A stretch of 64,000 bases of DNA from Methanomassiliicoccaceae archaeon (GCA_016284295.1 JAEEOP010000032.1:21394-85393), one strand, 5' to 3'. Counted from the stretch's first letter, positions 53,906 to 63,719 are shown. The notes: generated from the letters alone by a model not told the origin. Numbers and translations are program-made.

Positions 53906-53945
53906 TAAATAAAAATGTACTGTTTACTAATCTGTTGTTTATATC

Positions 53946-53959
53946 CGTACCTCGGTACG
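53946..53959 (+). promoter_or_regulatory. Palindrome CGTACC-TC-GGTACG at the symporter promoter
   Basis: It starts right after a TATA-like GTTTATATCC and 8 bp before the ATG, so a bound repressor would cover the transcription start. Confidence 0.5.
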
Positions 53960-53966
53960 ATTTCCA

Positions 53967-55398
53967 ATGGCGCTCGATTTCGATTCGTTCATAGCCATGG
54001 TCTGGGAGTTCGACGATGTCTTTTGGTTCATCCCGCTAGTACTGATCGTAGCTCTGGGCCTGTATTCTACGGTAAGGTTCAGGGCGGTGCAGTTCACCGG
54101 GATCAAGGAGATGCTCAAGGTCACATTCTCGTTGGAGAAAGGTGCCAAGAGCGATATCACCCCCTTTATTCTGCGTCAGTATGGGGAACCGTATCGGCGT
54201 AGGGAACATCGTCGGGCCGATCACCGCAATAATCTTCGGTGGCCCGGGAGCCATCCTGTGGATGTGGATCTTCGCCACATTGGGAGGTGCGACAAGTTTT
54301 GTCGAGACCATCGTCGGTCAGATATTCAAGAGCAAGGACGATAAGGATGGCTATATCGGAGGTCCCGCCTACAATGTGGCCAAGGGAATGAATTCGAGGA
54401 AGCTCGGGGTCATCATCGCCGCCCTTATGATCGCCGTGTATTTCGGAGGCTACAACCTCTCTGCAGTGACGTCCATATCATCATCGTTCAAGGGCGCCTA
54501 TGATTTCGAGTACAACACATTGGTCATCGCACTCGTATTGGCGGCGATCGCCGTTGTGGTCGCCATCGGCGGTTTCAAAGGTGTCGCCAAAGCGTCCGTC
54601 CTGATCGTCCCCATCATGGCATTAGGATGGGTCATCCTCTCGATAGCCATCATCGTCATGAACATCGGAGGTCTGCCGGATGCCATAGCATCCATATTCG
54701 CCTGTGCGTTCAACGTGCCCTCGGCCGTTGGCGGAGGTGTAGGTGCAATGATCATATGGGCGCTGAGAAGGGGCGTGTGGTCCAACGAGGCTGGTGAAGG
54801 AACCATCACCAACATCTCGTCCTCGGCCGCCGTTTCCCACCCTGTGAAACAGGGGCTCTCGCAGTCCCTAGGCGTCTTCTTCGACACGATCATCAGCACC
54901 ATGACCGCACTGGTGGTCCTGAGCTTCTTCAGCGGCGATTACGAGGCCTTGATAGCAGCTGTGGCCTCCTTCGGCAACGGTTCGATGCCGCTGCTGCAGT
55001 TCGTGATGAGCGATACGCTCGGTGGCATCGCGCCGACGCTGGTGTTCATCTTCGTGTTCCTGTTCGCTATCACATGCGTCATGAGCGACTATGTCATCGG
55101 CATGAACAACCTGTCCTTCATTACCAAGGACAGGAAGGTCAGGTTCGCGCTGATAATCATCTCGGTCTTTATCGTGTTCTTTTCGGCATACTACGGATCG
55201 GAAGGTCTGCTTGCGATAATGGATGTCTTGCTGGGGGTATGCGGTATCGTGAACTGCTTCGTGATGTTCAAACTCTCCAAGTATGCGATAGAGGCGTTCA
55301 ACGACTATCGCAGGCAGAAAGCCGAAGGTATAGATGACCCTGTATTCCACAAGAGTGCGCTGTCAGATCCGTCTGGAGTGACCGAGTGGGACAACTGA
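53967..55398 (+). pseudogene. agcS: Sodium:alanine/glycine symporter (AGCS) with one frameshift
   Basis: Two frames together make a complete AGCS transporter. The first runs from ATG 53967 (ALGLYSTVRFRAVQF...GAKSDITPF); the second carries on from LFCVSMGNRIGVGNIVGP and ends WDN at 55398. They meet near 54160-54170 at CCCCCTTTATTC with a +1 shift. The second frame has the NEAGEGTITNISSSAAV signature and ten helices. The break could be a pseudogene, a sequencing slip in the C/T run, or programmed shifting. The promoter palindrome is intact, and no other decay is seen, so recent damage or error is likeliest. Confidence 0.8.
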
Positions 55399-55476
55399 AA
55401 CCCACGGGTCGCTCTCGCAGGGAGGTCGACCCCCTCTTTTCCACTCCAGTTTGATTAGCTAGGCATAGGTTCCCAA

Positions 55477-55502
55477 GGGCCAGGATCTCTTCTTCCTGGC
55501 CC
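55477..55502 (+). terminator. Strong hairpin after the symporter
   Basis: GGGCCAGGA (55477-55485) and TCCTGGCCC (55494-55502) pair perfectly around TCTCTTCT. Confidence 0.6.
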
Positions 55503-55560
55503 GCCGCAACTTTCAATTCAACCCGTTCTTGAGGATGCCGAAAGCGCTGCGGCTCAGACC

Positions 55561-55764
55561 TTGGTGTACGGATTGCGGTACTGTCCGTGCTCGCGGGTCT
55601 TCATCTTCTTGCCGTACTGTATGGCGAAGGAGCTGGGGTGCCCCTTCACCGACAACTAGACGCCCTACGGCAGGGCGGAGCCCGGACCTCCTGTCATCGT
55701 GGATTACTTCTATCACGAAGAGGTCAGGAAGATCAACAATTCCGGAGTCAGGAACAAGGAATGA
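55561..55764 (+). CDS. Short cysteine-containing ORF with an in-frame TAG
   Basis: From a TTG at 55561 (or GTG at 55564) to TGA 55762, about 67 residues if TAG 55657-55659 is sense. Reads YGLRYCPCSRVFIFLPYCMA, then KELGCPFTDN, the TAG, TPYGRAEPGPPVIVDYFYHE and KINNSGVRNKE. Cys pairs suggest metal binding. The upstream hairpin limits the 5' end, and there is no clear ribosome site, so it may be a gene remnant. Family not recognised. The frame also overlaps no other real gene. Confidence 0.4.
55657..55659 (+). other. In-frame TAG in the short ORF
   Basis: Separates KELGCPFTDN from TPYGRAEPGP in one frame. Confidence 0.4.
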
Positions 55765-55838
55765 GAGGATCCGGTGCTCCACCTAAAACCGTAACCAACT
55801 GTTACTGACGGATGTTTCTGCAGGACATCCTTCGACGA

Positions 55839-57257
55839 TCAGCAGGAGGCCGTTGCGTCGCTCTTCTTCATGTATCCCCTGACGAACAGCAGCGAGGCGA
55901 TGATGGTGAACACCGCCGCGATGGCCGTCGAGAGGGTGCGGTCCAGTCCGAAGCCGAGGTCGGAGCACAGGATGAACGATGTCACCACCATGGTCATGAA
56001 TACCGCGGGGATCGCAGTCACCAGGGCGTATTTCGGACGGCTCGTGGTCCTGAAGATGAACACCGTTGCGGTCCACAGGATCATGCAGGCAAGCGTCTGG
56101 TTCAGCCACGAGAAGTAGTTCCACAGCACAGAGAAATCAAGCGAGCATAGGATCAGGATGGGCACCATCAGGACCAGGGTCACCAGGATCCTGTTGTTCA
56201 TCTTGGACTCCTCCTTGTTGGTGTTGTCCTGCACCATCAGCCTGGCGGCCCTCAGAGCTGTATCTCCCGATGTGATCGGACAGATTATCACTCCTATGAC
56301 GGCAAGGACGCCTCCGAGAGGTCCGGCAACACCCATGGCGATGTCGTAGACGACTCCGGACGCACCGCCCGCATCCAGCGCCTGGGCCAGCCCGACCGTG
56401 TCGTGATAGAACGCCAAGCCTGCCAGGGCCCACATGAGGGCGATGGCGGATTCGACGACCATGGCGCCGTAGAAGACCATGCGGCCGTCCTTCTCGTCCT
56501 TGAGGCACCTGGATGCCATCGGCGACTGGGTGGCATGGAATCCTGAGATCGCACCGCAGGCGACGGTGATGAACATGTCCGGGAAGATGTCCTGACCGTT
56601 GGGATGGAGGTTCTCCAAGGTGAATTCAGGTAATGCATATCCTCCGACGATCAGCCCTCCGATAACGGCGACCACCATCAGGATCAGAAGGACCCCGAAG
56701 ACCGGGTAGATCCTGCCGATGAGCTTATTAATGGGCAGGATGGTCGATGTCACGAAGTATATGAGGATCAGGACGACCCAGGCCAGGGACGGTATGCCAG
56801 TGATTGCTGTGAGGAGGTCGCTGGCGCTTCTGGTGAAGGTGGCTGTCACCATTAACATAGCGAACAGCACCAGCAGGAGGATCGGATACCTCCATTTCTC
56901 GCCCATGAAGAGGCGGATGAGATAGGTGGCCGATTTCCCCTTGTTGCGTTCGGACATCATGCCGCACATGTAATCGTGCACGGCACCGCCAAGGATCGTC
57001 CCTGCGACTATCCACACCAAAACTACTGGACCCCACTTGGCTCCCATCAGCGCCCCGAATATCGGACCGGTACCGGCGATGTTGAGCAGCTGGATGAGGT
57101 GGGTCTTGGCCCTTGACATCGGCACGTAATCGACACCGTCCGCCAACGTATAGGCGGGGGTGGGCTCACGGTAGGGGAGCAGTATCCCCTCGACGAATCT
57201 GCCGTACACTAGGTACCCCACAGCGAGGAGACCGAGGCATACGAACAGAAGGAACAT
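55839..57257 (-). CDS. cstA: CstA-family peptide/pyruvate transporter
   Basis: 472 aa, shorter than E. coli CstA but complete for the archaeal/Gram-positive form. Signatures: GRFVEGILLPYREPTPAY, LNIAGTGPIFGALMGAKWGP, GGAVHDYMCGMMSERNKGKS and SGFHATQSPMASRCLKDE. Known members import peptides or pyruvate during starvation. Monocistronic; convergent with the short ORF. Confidence 0.9.
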   Translation of the reverse strand: MFLLFVCLGLLAVGYLVYGRFVEGILLPYREPTPAYTLADGVDYVPMSRAKTHLIQLLNIAGTGPIFGALMGAKWGPVVLVWIVAGTILGGAVHDYMCGMMSERNKGKSATYLIRLFMGEKWRYPILLLVLFAMLMVTATFTRSASDLLTAITGIPSLAWVVLILIYFVTSTILPINKLIGRIYPVFGVLLILMVVAVIGGLIVGGYALPEFTLENLHPNGQDIFPDMFITVACGAISGFHATQSPMASRCLKDEKDGRMVFYGAMVVESAIALMWALAGLAFYHDTVGLAQALDAGGASGVVYDIAMGVAGPLGGVLAVIGVIICPITSGDTALRAARLMVQDNTNKEESKMNNRILVTLVLMVPILILCSLDFSVLWNYFSWLNQTLACMILWTATVFIFRTTSRPKYALVTAIPAVFMTMVVTSFILCSDLGFGLDRTLSTAIAAVFTIIASLLFVRGYMKKSDATASC

Positions 57258-57538
57258 ACGCCTTGATTAAACAGGGGATAAATAAGCATGGCTCAGGAAA
57301 ACTGCGCATAATCTAAACTATTTGACGAATTATAGACGGGGCGGCGATACTCCAGTTACGTGACGATATCGGCTAGTATCGCGGGAATCTTGCTTTTTGA
57401 ACAATCCATGCTCGCTGACGCTCACAGAGCCCTCTTCCGAGGGCACGACGGTGTGGAAGATGATTACTTCCATCATTCAATATCTGACATGGATCACAGC
57501 GCTGCGGTTCAGGCCCATCCATAAATACGCTTACATGG

Positions 57539-58390
57539 ATGATAGACGCGATGAACGGCGGCATCCCTACCTGGCTTAAGGCATTAGTGGTGATATGCAT
57601 CATTGCAGCGGCCGCTATCCTCGTCATATCCGTCGTTCCGCTGACGTCGCCTTCCCAGCCGGAGGATGACCCCGTCCCGCCCGAGAAGATGACCTTGGTT
57701 CTGCTCCGCCACGGCGAGAGCGAATGGAACAAGCTGAACCTCTTCACCGGTTGGACGGATGTGGACCTTTCCGACAACGGCAGGGCCGAGGCCAAGACCG
57801 CCGGCGAGCTACTGAAGCAGGAGGGGTTCGACTTCGATGTCTGCTACACATCGTATCTGAAGCGCTCCATCCACACCCTGGACATCGTGCTCGACGAGAT
57901 GGATCTCGAGTGGCTCCCTGTCATCAAGTCATGGAAGCTCAACGAGAGGCATTACGGCGCCCTACAGGGGCTCAACAAGGCGGAGACGGCGGAGAAGTAC
58001 GGGGCAGACCAGGTCAAGATATGGCGCAGGTCCTACGACGTTCCCCCGCCGGCGCTGGAGCCCGATGACGAGAGGAACCCGGCCAATCAGGAGCAGTACA
58101 GAGGGATCCCGGCGGAGGAACTCCCCCTGACGGAGAGCCTGAAGGACACCATCGCCAGGACCATGCCGTATTTCAACGAGGTCATCAAGCCCCGGATGCT
58201 TGCTGGCGACAATGTCTTCATCGTCGCACACGGGAACTCGCTCCGTGCCATGGTGAAGTACCTTGAGGGCATATCCGACAAGGACATCGTCGAATTGAAC
58301 ATCCCCAACGGGGTTCCTCTGATCTACGAGTTCGACAGCGATTTCAAAGTCATATCGAAGAGATATCTCGGACAGGATGCATCGGCGTGA
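57539..58390 (+). CDS. Membrane-anchored cofactor-dependent phosphoglycerate mutase-like protein
   Basis: 283 aa. Residues about 12-32 are a membrane helix ([20 protein letters not shown]), then a Pro-rich linker, then a dPGM domain: [12 protein letters not shown] (phosphorylated His), [27 protein letters not shown] and [13 protein letters not shown] (second His). The domain is full length, so it is likely an active histidine phosphatase/mutase, displayed outside the membrane or tethered to it. A TATA box at 57521-57529 predicts a leaderless start, favouring the ATG at 57551 over 57539. Confidence 0.85.
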   Translation: MIDAMNGGIPTWLKALVVICIIAAAAILVISVVPLTSPSQPEDDPVPPEKMTLVLLRHGESEWNKLNLFTGWTDVDLSDNGRAEAKTAGELLKQEGFDFDVCYTSYLKRSIHTLDIVLDEMDLEWLPVIKSWKLNERHYGALQGLNKAETAEKYGADQVKIWRRSYDVPPPALEPDDERNPANQEQYRGIPAEELPLTESLKDTIARTMPYFNEVIKPRMLAGDNVFIVAHGNSLRAMVKYLEGISDKDIVELNIPNGVPLIYEFDSDFKVISKRYLGQDASA

Positions 58391-58550
58391 TGATGATCTC
58401 CGCGAACCTCATGCGACATCATGCACCCCAAGTTCTTCCCTGCGACAGATGCATCGATTGCATCTTATGTAACATTCCTCGCTCTAATGAAATGAGACGA
58501 AGGTCTGTTCCGACACAAAGACGGACGGCATCCTTAGGGAATGAGCGGCA

Positions 58551-59012
58551 TCATTTCTTGCCAGAATTCCTTCTTTCCAAAGCCTCATTGATCTTCTGAA
58601 TCTGGATGCGGTAGGACATGTAGACGGAGAACCAGATCATCACGTACGCGCAGATCCCCATCGCCAGGACGACGATGTTACCCTCCATCACACGTCCGGT
58701 CCACCACAGGAAATTGGAGATCGGGATCAGGGTGAAGAATGCGATCACCATATGGATGCATGTAGCCTCAAGTAGGTTGTATTCGTCCTTGTAGTACACG
58801 ATCGTAGCACCGAAGCATATGCATCCCAGGACCCCTGAGAGCAGAGTCTGTAAGATCACAGCTGGAACATATCCGAACTCTTCGATGAGTTCGGGTGCTG
58901 CCAAAGATATGCCTTCGGAAGCGGTGAAAGCAACCACCATAATATCGCCGATGATCATCCCTAGAACGAATCCGACGGCCGCTAGCCTGATAAGATCCTT
59001 GATGGCCGTCAC
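58551..59012 (-). CDS. DUF3021 membrane protein
   Basis: 153 aa with four membrane helices and a basic tail (IQKINEALERRNSGKK). It overlaps the LytTR gene by ATGA. DUF3021 proteins are the usual partner of small LytTR regulators and are thought to modulate them at the membrane. Confidence 0.8.
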   Translation of the reverse strand: MTAIKDLIRLAAVGFVLGMIIGDIMVVAFTASEGISLAAPELIEEFGYVPAVILQTLLSGVLGCICFGATIVYYKDEYNLLEATCIHMVIAFFTLIPISNFLWWTGRVMEGNIVVLAMGICAYVMIWFSVYMSYRIQIQKINEALERRNSGKK

Positions 59013-59443
59013 ATCAACACCTCCTTCACCTTCGAGATGTATCTCCTGGAAACGCGTGTCCGGATGTCTCCCTGGAGATATACCATTATGGTCCCTGCCA
59101 GATTCAGATCCAATCTGATGATCTTGTCCGTGTTCACTATCTCTGAGTTGGAGATCCTCACGAACTGCCTGGGAAGGTCATCCTCCAGCTGATAGAGCGT
59201 GCTTTTAATCAGATACGAGTCGTCCAGGGTATCGGCATACACCCTCTTGTCCTTGGAGTAGATGCGGATGATGGTATCCTTGTTCAGCTTGGTGACGATC
59301 CCTTCAGAATAACCGGAGAGCGGTGAGGGAACAAAGCCCTTTATGGCCTCCATCAACTCGTCCACATCTTTAGTGCGGGAGGGAGCGTGCACAATGACAC
59401 TGATGTCATCGGCTTCCTTGTCCTGGATGAAGTTGACACGCAT
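59009..59443 (-). CDS. LytTR-domain transcriptional regulator
   Basis: 144 aa from ATG 59443. LytTR DNA-binding domain in the C-terminal 100 residues: RIYSKDKRVYADTLDDSYLI, LEDDLPRQFVRISNSEIVN, and the closing RRYISKVKEVL. No receiver domain, so control is presumably through the DUF3021 partner. LytTR-type regulators are mostly bacterial. Confidence 0.85.
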   Translation of the reverse strand: MRVNFIQDKEADDISVIVHAPSRTKDVDELMEAIKGFVPSPLSGYSEGIVTKLNKDTIIRIYSKDKRVYADTLDDSYLIKSTLYQLEDDLPRQFVRISNSEIVNTDKIIRLDLNLAGTIMVYLQGDIRTRVSRRYISKVKEVLM

Positions 59444-59699
59444 GGGGATGCGACGCAATGGGCTATTCAGCCTAAAAAGTTTTAGAATAATGAACTAAGG
59501 TCGGCATTATCATCGATGGTCTTTTGGATGAGATCATCTTGCTGCGGTTACACCATGTTATCAGCCCTTAGATCTGCATACCTATAGCTACTCCGACAGA
59601 CATGCTTCCAGCATATCCCGAACCGCAAGGTCGGATAGCCCAGTTCAGGATGGTTAGGAGTTTGTCATCATTGAAATACTTTCGGCAGTCTTCATCATC

Positions 59700-60320
59700 A
59701 TGGACGAGAACCTCGCACCGATAGACAGGGAACTGATGATGACCGCCCACAGGATTGTCATAGGCTATGCGGTCAACGATGAATCCTTCCTTTCGGATGC
59801 CGTCCGCGACGAAGGGACTTTGGAGCACATCATCGACAGGACCATGCGTTGCGAAAATGCATTTGATCGGGCCGCCAGCCTCCTATGGAGCATATCGAAC
59901 TGGCATCCGTTCATGGAAGGTAACAAGCGCACGGCATGGCTGATGATGCAGTACGCTCTGCACAACTGTTATCTTGTAACCGAGGGCAGAGACGAGGACT
60001 ACAACTTCTATGTGCGCGAGACTGCCTCTGGTATGCATTCGGGGAAGGAAGTGGCCGTTTTCATCAGGGAGAACGCTGTTGGTATCATGCAGGATATCTC
60101 TGGTTTCAGTCCTGAGGCAAGGCTGAAGGTCTATGCGGATATGCATTCCGGACTGCTGAAGAAGCTAAGCGAGCGATTCTCCGCAATGTCAAACGGGTAT
60201 CGAATGAGATCAGACAGCTCCGACATCCGCCCTCATAATACAGTCATTTTCCCTCATAGATGCAGACCATTTCGACCTCTGCGCAATCTTGGATGTCCTT
60301 CAGGAAGAATGCGTGGATAG
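59700..60320 (+). CDS. Fic/DOC-family protein
   Basis: Up to 206 aa from ATG 59700. Fic core HPFMEGNKRTAWLMMQY (HxFx[D/E]GNxR-type) with catalytic His and Arg present. Fic enzymes AMPylate or phosphorylate target proteins; DOC types are toxins. No inhibitory helix motif is obvious. The last 40 residues are not Fic-like and overlap an opposite-strand small gene; the frame then meets TAG at 60318 and, if read through, TGA at 60393. The true C-terminus is therefore uncertain and may be lost by frameshift. Confidence 0.7.
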   Translation: MDENLAPIDRELMMTAHRIVIGYAVNDESFLSDAVRDEGTLEHIIDRTMRCENAFDRAASLLWSISNWHPFMEGNKRTAWLMMQYALHNCYLVTEGRDEDYNFYVRETASGMHSGKEVAVFIRENAVGIMQDISGFSPEARLKVYADMHSGLLKKLSERFSAMSNGYRMRSDSSDIRPHNTVIFPHRCRPFRPLRNLGCPSGRMRG

Positions 60321-60423
60321 GCTTTCCGAACAGTGGTTGCAGAGCGCAGTTGTCCGGAGGATAGACGGAAGAGCATCCCTCAAAGCCCAGGATGATGTCG
60401 TGGACGTTCGGATCCACGAGCAT
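60244..60423 (-). CDS. 59-aa protein of unknown function
   Basis: ATG 60423 to TGA 60244. Starts MLVDPNVHDIILGFEGCSS and ends AEVEMVCIYEGK, with good codon use and two Cys in the middle. A TATA-like TTTAAATTA lies about 25-30 bp ahead, predicting a leaderless start at this ATG. It overlaps the 3' tail of the Fic frame on the other strand; one of the two must be non-coding there. Could also be the 3' fragment of a longer gene. Confidence 0.45.
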   Translation of the reverse strand: MLVDPNVHDIILGFEGCSSVYPPDNCALQPLFGKPIHAFFLKDIQDCAEVEMVCIYEGK

Positions 60424-60617
60424 ATGGATCCTGTGCGGCCTGTCGGTAATTTAAACTGGATTTGGATACAATTTTTCTGTTTTCTTAACAATCCGATCTG
60501 CGGTTTCTGAATCCCGAATCTGCGACTTGTACAGCGGACGAATCAAAGCGAGAAGGGAGAATGGGAAAGGTCGGTCCGGCCCCCGCCACACATGCAACAT
60601 GGCGGGGACCGGCCGGT

Positions 60618-61877
60618 TCATGCGTAATACACACAACGGTAGGTGAAGTTCTCAGGCTTCGCCAGCTCCATCGACATCAGTTCCTTCCCGGATGTGAAGT
60701 CATACACGGAGAAGCATACCGCATCGTTCTCGGTGCACCCCCAGCCGATCATGAAGGTCTCGCCGTCAATCTGCTGCTGGCATCCGCATGCGGATGAGAA
60801 CTTGCCAGGCACAACCCTCTCCTTGAATGCCTTCAGCTCCTGGGAGTCCATATCCACCTTGTACTCGACGATGCGGGTCCTCTCGGATATGTTGTGGTTG
60901 TCGAACGCCCTGATGGTGTCGCCGTCCACGGTGACGTAATGCTGGCAGGAGGTCCTCTGATCGTCCGTCAGACCGAACTCATCCGCGTTGCCAGAGAGCT
61001 TCCATTTGATCTGATCGGTATCCTTGGTACGGTCTAGGCACAAGATGGTGCTCAGGTGACGGAATGAGCACACAAGGTCCCCGTCGTCGTTGAGGCGCAT
61101 GGCGTTGAAATGGACGTAGTCGGGTGCGTCCGTCTTCGTGTTACCGAAATCGTTGGCGGTGTCGACGGCATCGGTGACCGTGAGGGAGTACAGCTCAGGG
61201 TAATCGACGCTCCTCCAGTCCCACACGACCTTTCCGTCATCGACCTCCTGCAGATAGGAGTACACGACGGATGAGCTCTCATATCCGGGAACGTTGGTCA
61301 CGGTGTCCTTGATGTAGCCTGACATGATGTAGTGGTCAAGGTCTATCAGTAGGAAATCATGTCCGTCCAGGAAGTGACCCTTGTCGACGATGTCTGACTT
61401 CTCGAAGGTTATGCGCTTGACCTCCCTGAAAGCGGAATCCAGTATGACCCTCTCCCCGGGGGCGTATCCCGGAAGGCCGTATTGGTCGGCATTGATGTTC
61501 TGGTCATGGTAGCTGTAGTAGACCTTGCCGTCTATCACATGCTTCTTGAAGTCCCAATAGCCTGCTTGGACCCCCTGGGGCAGATCCTCGTGCTTGTGCC
61601 ATACGAGATCGCCCTTGCCGTCGAACATCATGATGTTCTTGGTGTAGACGAAGGATACGAAGAAGTTCCCGTCCAAGTCTGTGCATCCGGTGATCTTGAA
61701 CTCAGGAAGTTCTTCCTTGGGATCCTGACTGTCCTGATACATAGCGATGGCCAGTGCCGCGATGATGGCTATGGCGGCAATGACGATGATGATTGCGTAA
61801 TTCCTCTGCGTGGCCAAATGCCTCCCCCTCCTTCCGGGATTGCTCGGATTATGAGGACAGGAATCTGTTCTAAACAT
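60618..61877 (-). CDS. Arylsulfotransferase (ASST)-like membrane-anchored protein
   Basis: 419 aa. One N-terminal membrane helix (IIIVIAAIAIIAALAIAMY, about 27-46), then a beta-propeller of the ASST type: GHFLDGHDFLLIDLDHYIM, DYVHFNAMRLNDDGDLVCSF and RHLSTILCLDR, where His/Asn/Arg match the catalytic blades of aryl sulfotransferase. These enzymes move sulfate between phenols outside the cell, but many archaeal homologues are uncharacterised. A C-terminal Cys pair (ACGCQQQ) is noted. Monocistronic. Confidence 0.75.
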   Translation of the reverse strand: MFRTDSCPHNPSNPGRRGRHLATQRNYAIIIVIAAIAIIAALAIAMYQDSQDPKEELPEFKITGCTDLDGNFFVSFVYTKNIMMFDGKGDLVWHKHEDLPQGVQAGYWDFKKHVIDGKVYYSYHDQNINADQYGLPGYAPGERVILDSAFREVKRITFEKSDIVDKGHFLDGHDFLLIDLDHYIMSGYIKDTVTNVPGYESSSVVYSYLQEVDDGKVVWDWRSVDYPELYSLTVTDAVDTANDFGNTKTDAPDYVHFNAMRLNDDGDLVCSFRHLSTILCLDRTKDTDQIKWKLSGNADEFGLTDDQRTSCQHYVTVDGDTIRAFDNHNISERTRIVEYKVDMDSQELKAFKERVVPGKFSSACGCQQQIDGETFMIGWGCTENDAVCFSVYDFTSGKELMSMELAKPENFTYRCVYYA

Positions 61878-62022
61878 TTAATGGTCTCAAATCGGTTGAC
61901 CGTTCGGGGTCACTTGCCAGCCTCTTGGCACCATTCTTCGGTCGTCGGAAAGCTATGGACTTAACGAAGGTTTAATGGGACACTTGTACAATTGCCATTT
62001 TATATCCTTATAAAGAATTCAC

Positions 62023-63441
62023 ATGTCCGTGACAGATGGCCAACCGAACCCGAAGATCATCCTTTTCGCCCTCGTCCTGGGAACGTTCATGACCGCTCTG
62101 GATGCCACCATCGTCTCGGTCGCATTACCGACTATGGCGGAGGAGCTTCTCGAGGCGGGTCATGATACCTCCAACATCTCCTGGGTGTTGCTGATCTACA
62201 CACTGATGCTGTGCTGCTTCATCCTGCTATGGTCCAAGCTCGGCTCCACCAAAGGGTACAAGAAGGTCTTCATGACCGGTGTGGGAGTGTTCGCCGCATC
62301 TTCGCTCATGATTGGCCTATGCGGGTTCTTCCCGGGATTGGGGCTGAATGCGATCATCCTCCTGCGTGCAGTCCAGGGGCTCGGGGCCGGAATGGTGACC
62401 GCAATGTCCCTGGCCATGGTGTCCTCGTATCTCCCCAAAGAGATCAGGGGGTCGTCCATCGGAGCGGTCACACTGGCCGCTTCCGCAGGCACGGCGTTCG
62501 GACCTGCCATCGGAGGGATCCTCACCACATTCCACTGGTCCTACATCTTCTTCATAAACGTCCCCATCGGACTGCTGTGCCTGTTCCTGTGCTTCAGGTA
62601 CATGCACGTGAAGGAGGACCTGGAGGATACCGGTAACAGATTGGACTACACCGGGGCCGCTCTGTTGTTCGTCATGCTGTTCACGCTGATATATTATCTG
62701 AACAAGGGTCCTGAGATCGGATGGACCTCGGAACTCGGCATCGGGCTAATATTCCTGATGATGATCGCCGCAGGACTGGTGTTCTGCTGGGAGCAGAGGA
62801 CTAAGGATCCGCTGGTTGACATGGGCATGATAAGGGATCCCATGATCCTCAGGAGCGTCACGGCCACCATGCTGCTGTTCATGGCCATGGCAGGGAGCTA
62901 TCTCCTGCTGCCGTACTATCTGCAGTTCGTCCAGGGATATGAAACGATGGAGTACGGTTTCATCCTCATCGCCAACTCCGTGGGAATGATGGTGATGGGG
63001 CCGATCGTCGGGAAGCTGGCTGACCGCACGGGAAAGAACAAGAGGTTCATAGTCGCCGGAGCGCTGGTCTGTGCCCTGGGATTCTACATGATGATGCTCT
63101 ACGACGAAGGCACCGGGCTGGGATGGATACTGATCTCCCTGTTCGTCATGGGAGCTGGGATAGGGATGGCCATGGTGGCCTGCACCAACCTGTCGTTCGA
63201 ATACATCGCTGAGGGGCAGAACGGACAGCTGTCCGGCATAACGAACACCTTCAGGCAGGCAGGTAGCTCTGCGGGTGTCGCCATCCTGAACGCCGTGTTC
63301 ATGGGATTCGTCGTGACCGTTCCCGATATCGACCTGATCCCCGGCTTCAGACATGCGTTCTTCGTTGCGATAATCATCTCGTTGCTCGCGTTCGTCGTTG
63401 GAATGGGGTTGAAGGATAAGGAAAGGACGTCTTCTTCCTGA
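62023..63441 (+). CDS. DHA2-family MFS drug exporter
   Basis: 472 aa, 14 membrane helices. Motifs LDATIVSVALPTMAEEL in TM1 and the motif C-like AGTAFGPAIGGILTTF in TM5 mark EmrB/QacA-type antiporters. TTTTATATCC at 61997-62006 predicts transcription beginning at the ATG itself, so a leaderless message. Likely exports toxic compounds. Confidence 0.9.
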   Translation: MSVTDGQPNPKIILFALVLGTFMTALDATIVSVALPTMAEELLEAGHDTSNISWVLLIYTLMLCCFILLWSKLGSTKGYKKVFMTGVGVFAASSLMIGLCGFFPGLGLNAIILLRAVQGLGAGMVTAMSLAMVSSYLPKEIRGSSIGAVTLAASAGTAFGPAIGGILTTFHWSYIFFINVPIGLLCLFLCFRYMHVKEDLEDTGNRLDYTGAALLFVMLFTLIYYLNKGPEIGWTSELGIGLIFLMMIAAGLVFCWEQRTKDPLVDMGMIRDPMILRSVTATMLLFMAMAGSYLLLPYYLQFVQGYETMEYGFILIANSVGMMVMGPIVGKLADRTGKNKRFIVAGALVCALGFYMMMLYDEGTGLGWILISLFVMGAGIGMAMVACTNLSFEYIAEGQNGQLSGITNTFRQAGSSAGVAILNAVFMGFVVTVPDIDLIPGFRHAFFVAIIISLLAFVVGMGLKDKERTSSS

Positions 63442-63457
63442 ATCCGATAAGGACTTT

Positions 63458-63531
63458 GGGCCTGGGGACTTGAACCCGTGATAAACGGCGCATAGGGCCC
63501 CCCTGCCCCTCGAACCATTATCCTAGAGCAG
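63458..63531 (-). tRNA. tRNA-like fragment or degenerate tRNA
   Basis: On the minus strand the segment ends with a T-arm-like GGGTTCAAGTCCC followed by CAGGCCC and A, as at a tRNA 3' end, and has a D-loop-like TAGGATAATGGTTC upstream. However no 5' acceptor GGGCCTG is present at the right distance and the anticodon loop CCTATGC lacks U33. It is therefore a decayed tRNA, a tRNA with an unusual intron, or an attachment-site remnant of the 3' end. Confidence 0.35.
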
Positions 63532-63719
63532 GTTGACCATACTTCCATCATGATCCCGATGTTCAATTCATTGTGATTTTAAACTCTATAAAAAGATCTG
63601 AAATCACAATCCAGAACCCTTCCTTCAGCTTGACTTGGGCAGTTGACTTTTCCTCTTTAGCCGCTTTTTGATGGATCAGCCGGATTTGCCCTCAAAATAT
63701 GCTTTTCGAACATACCTAT

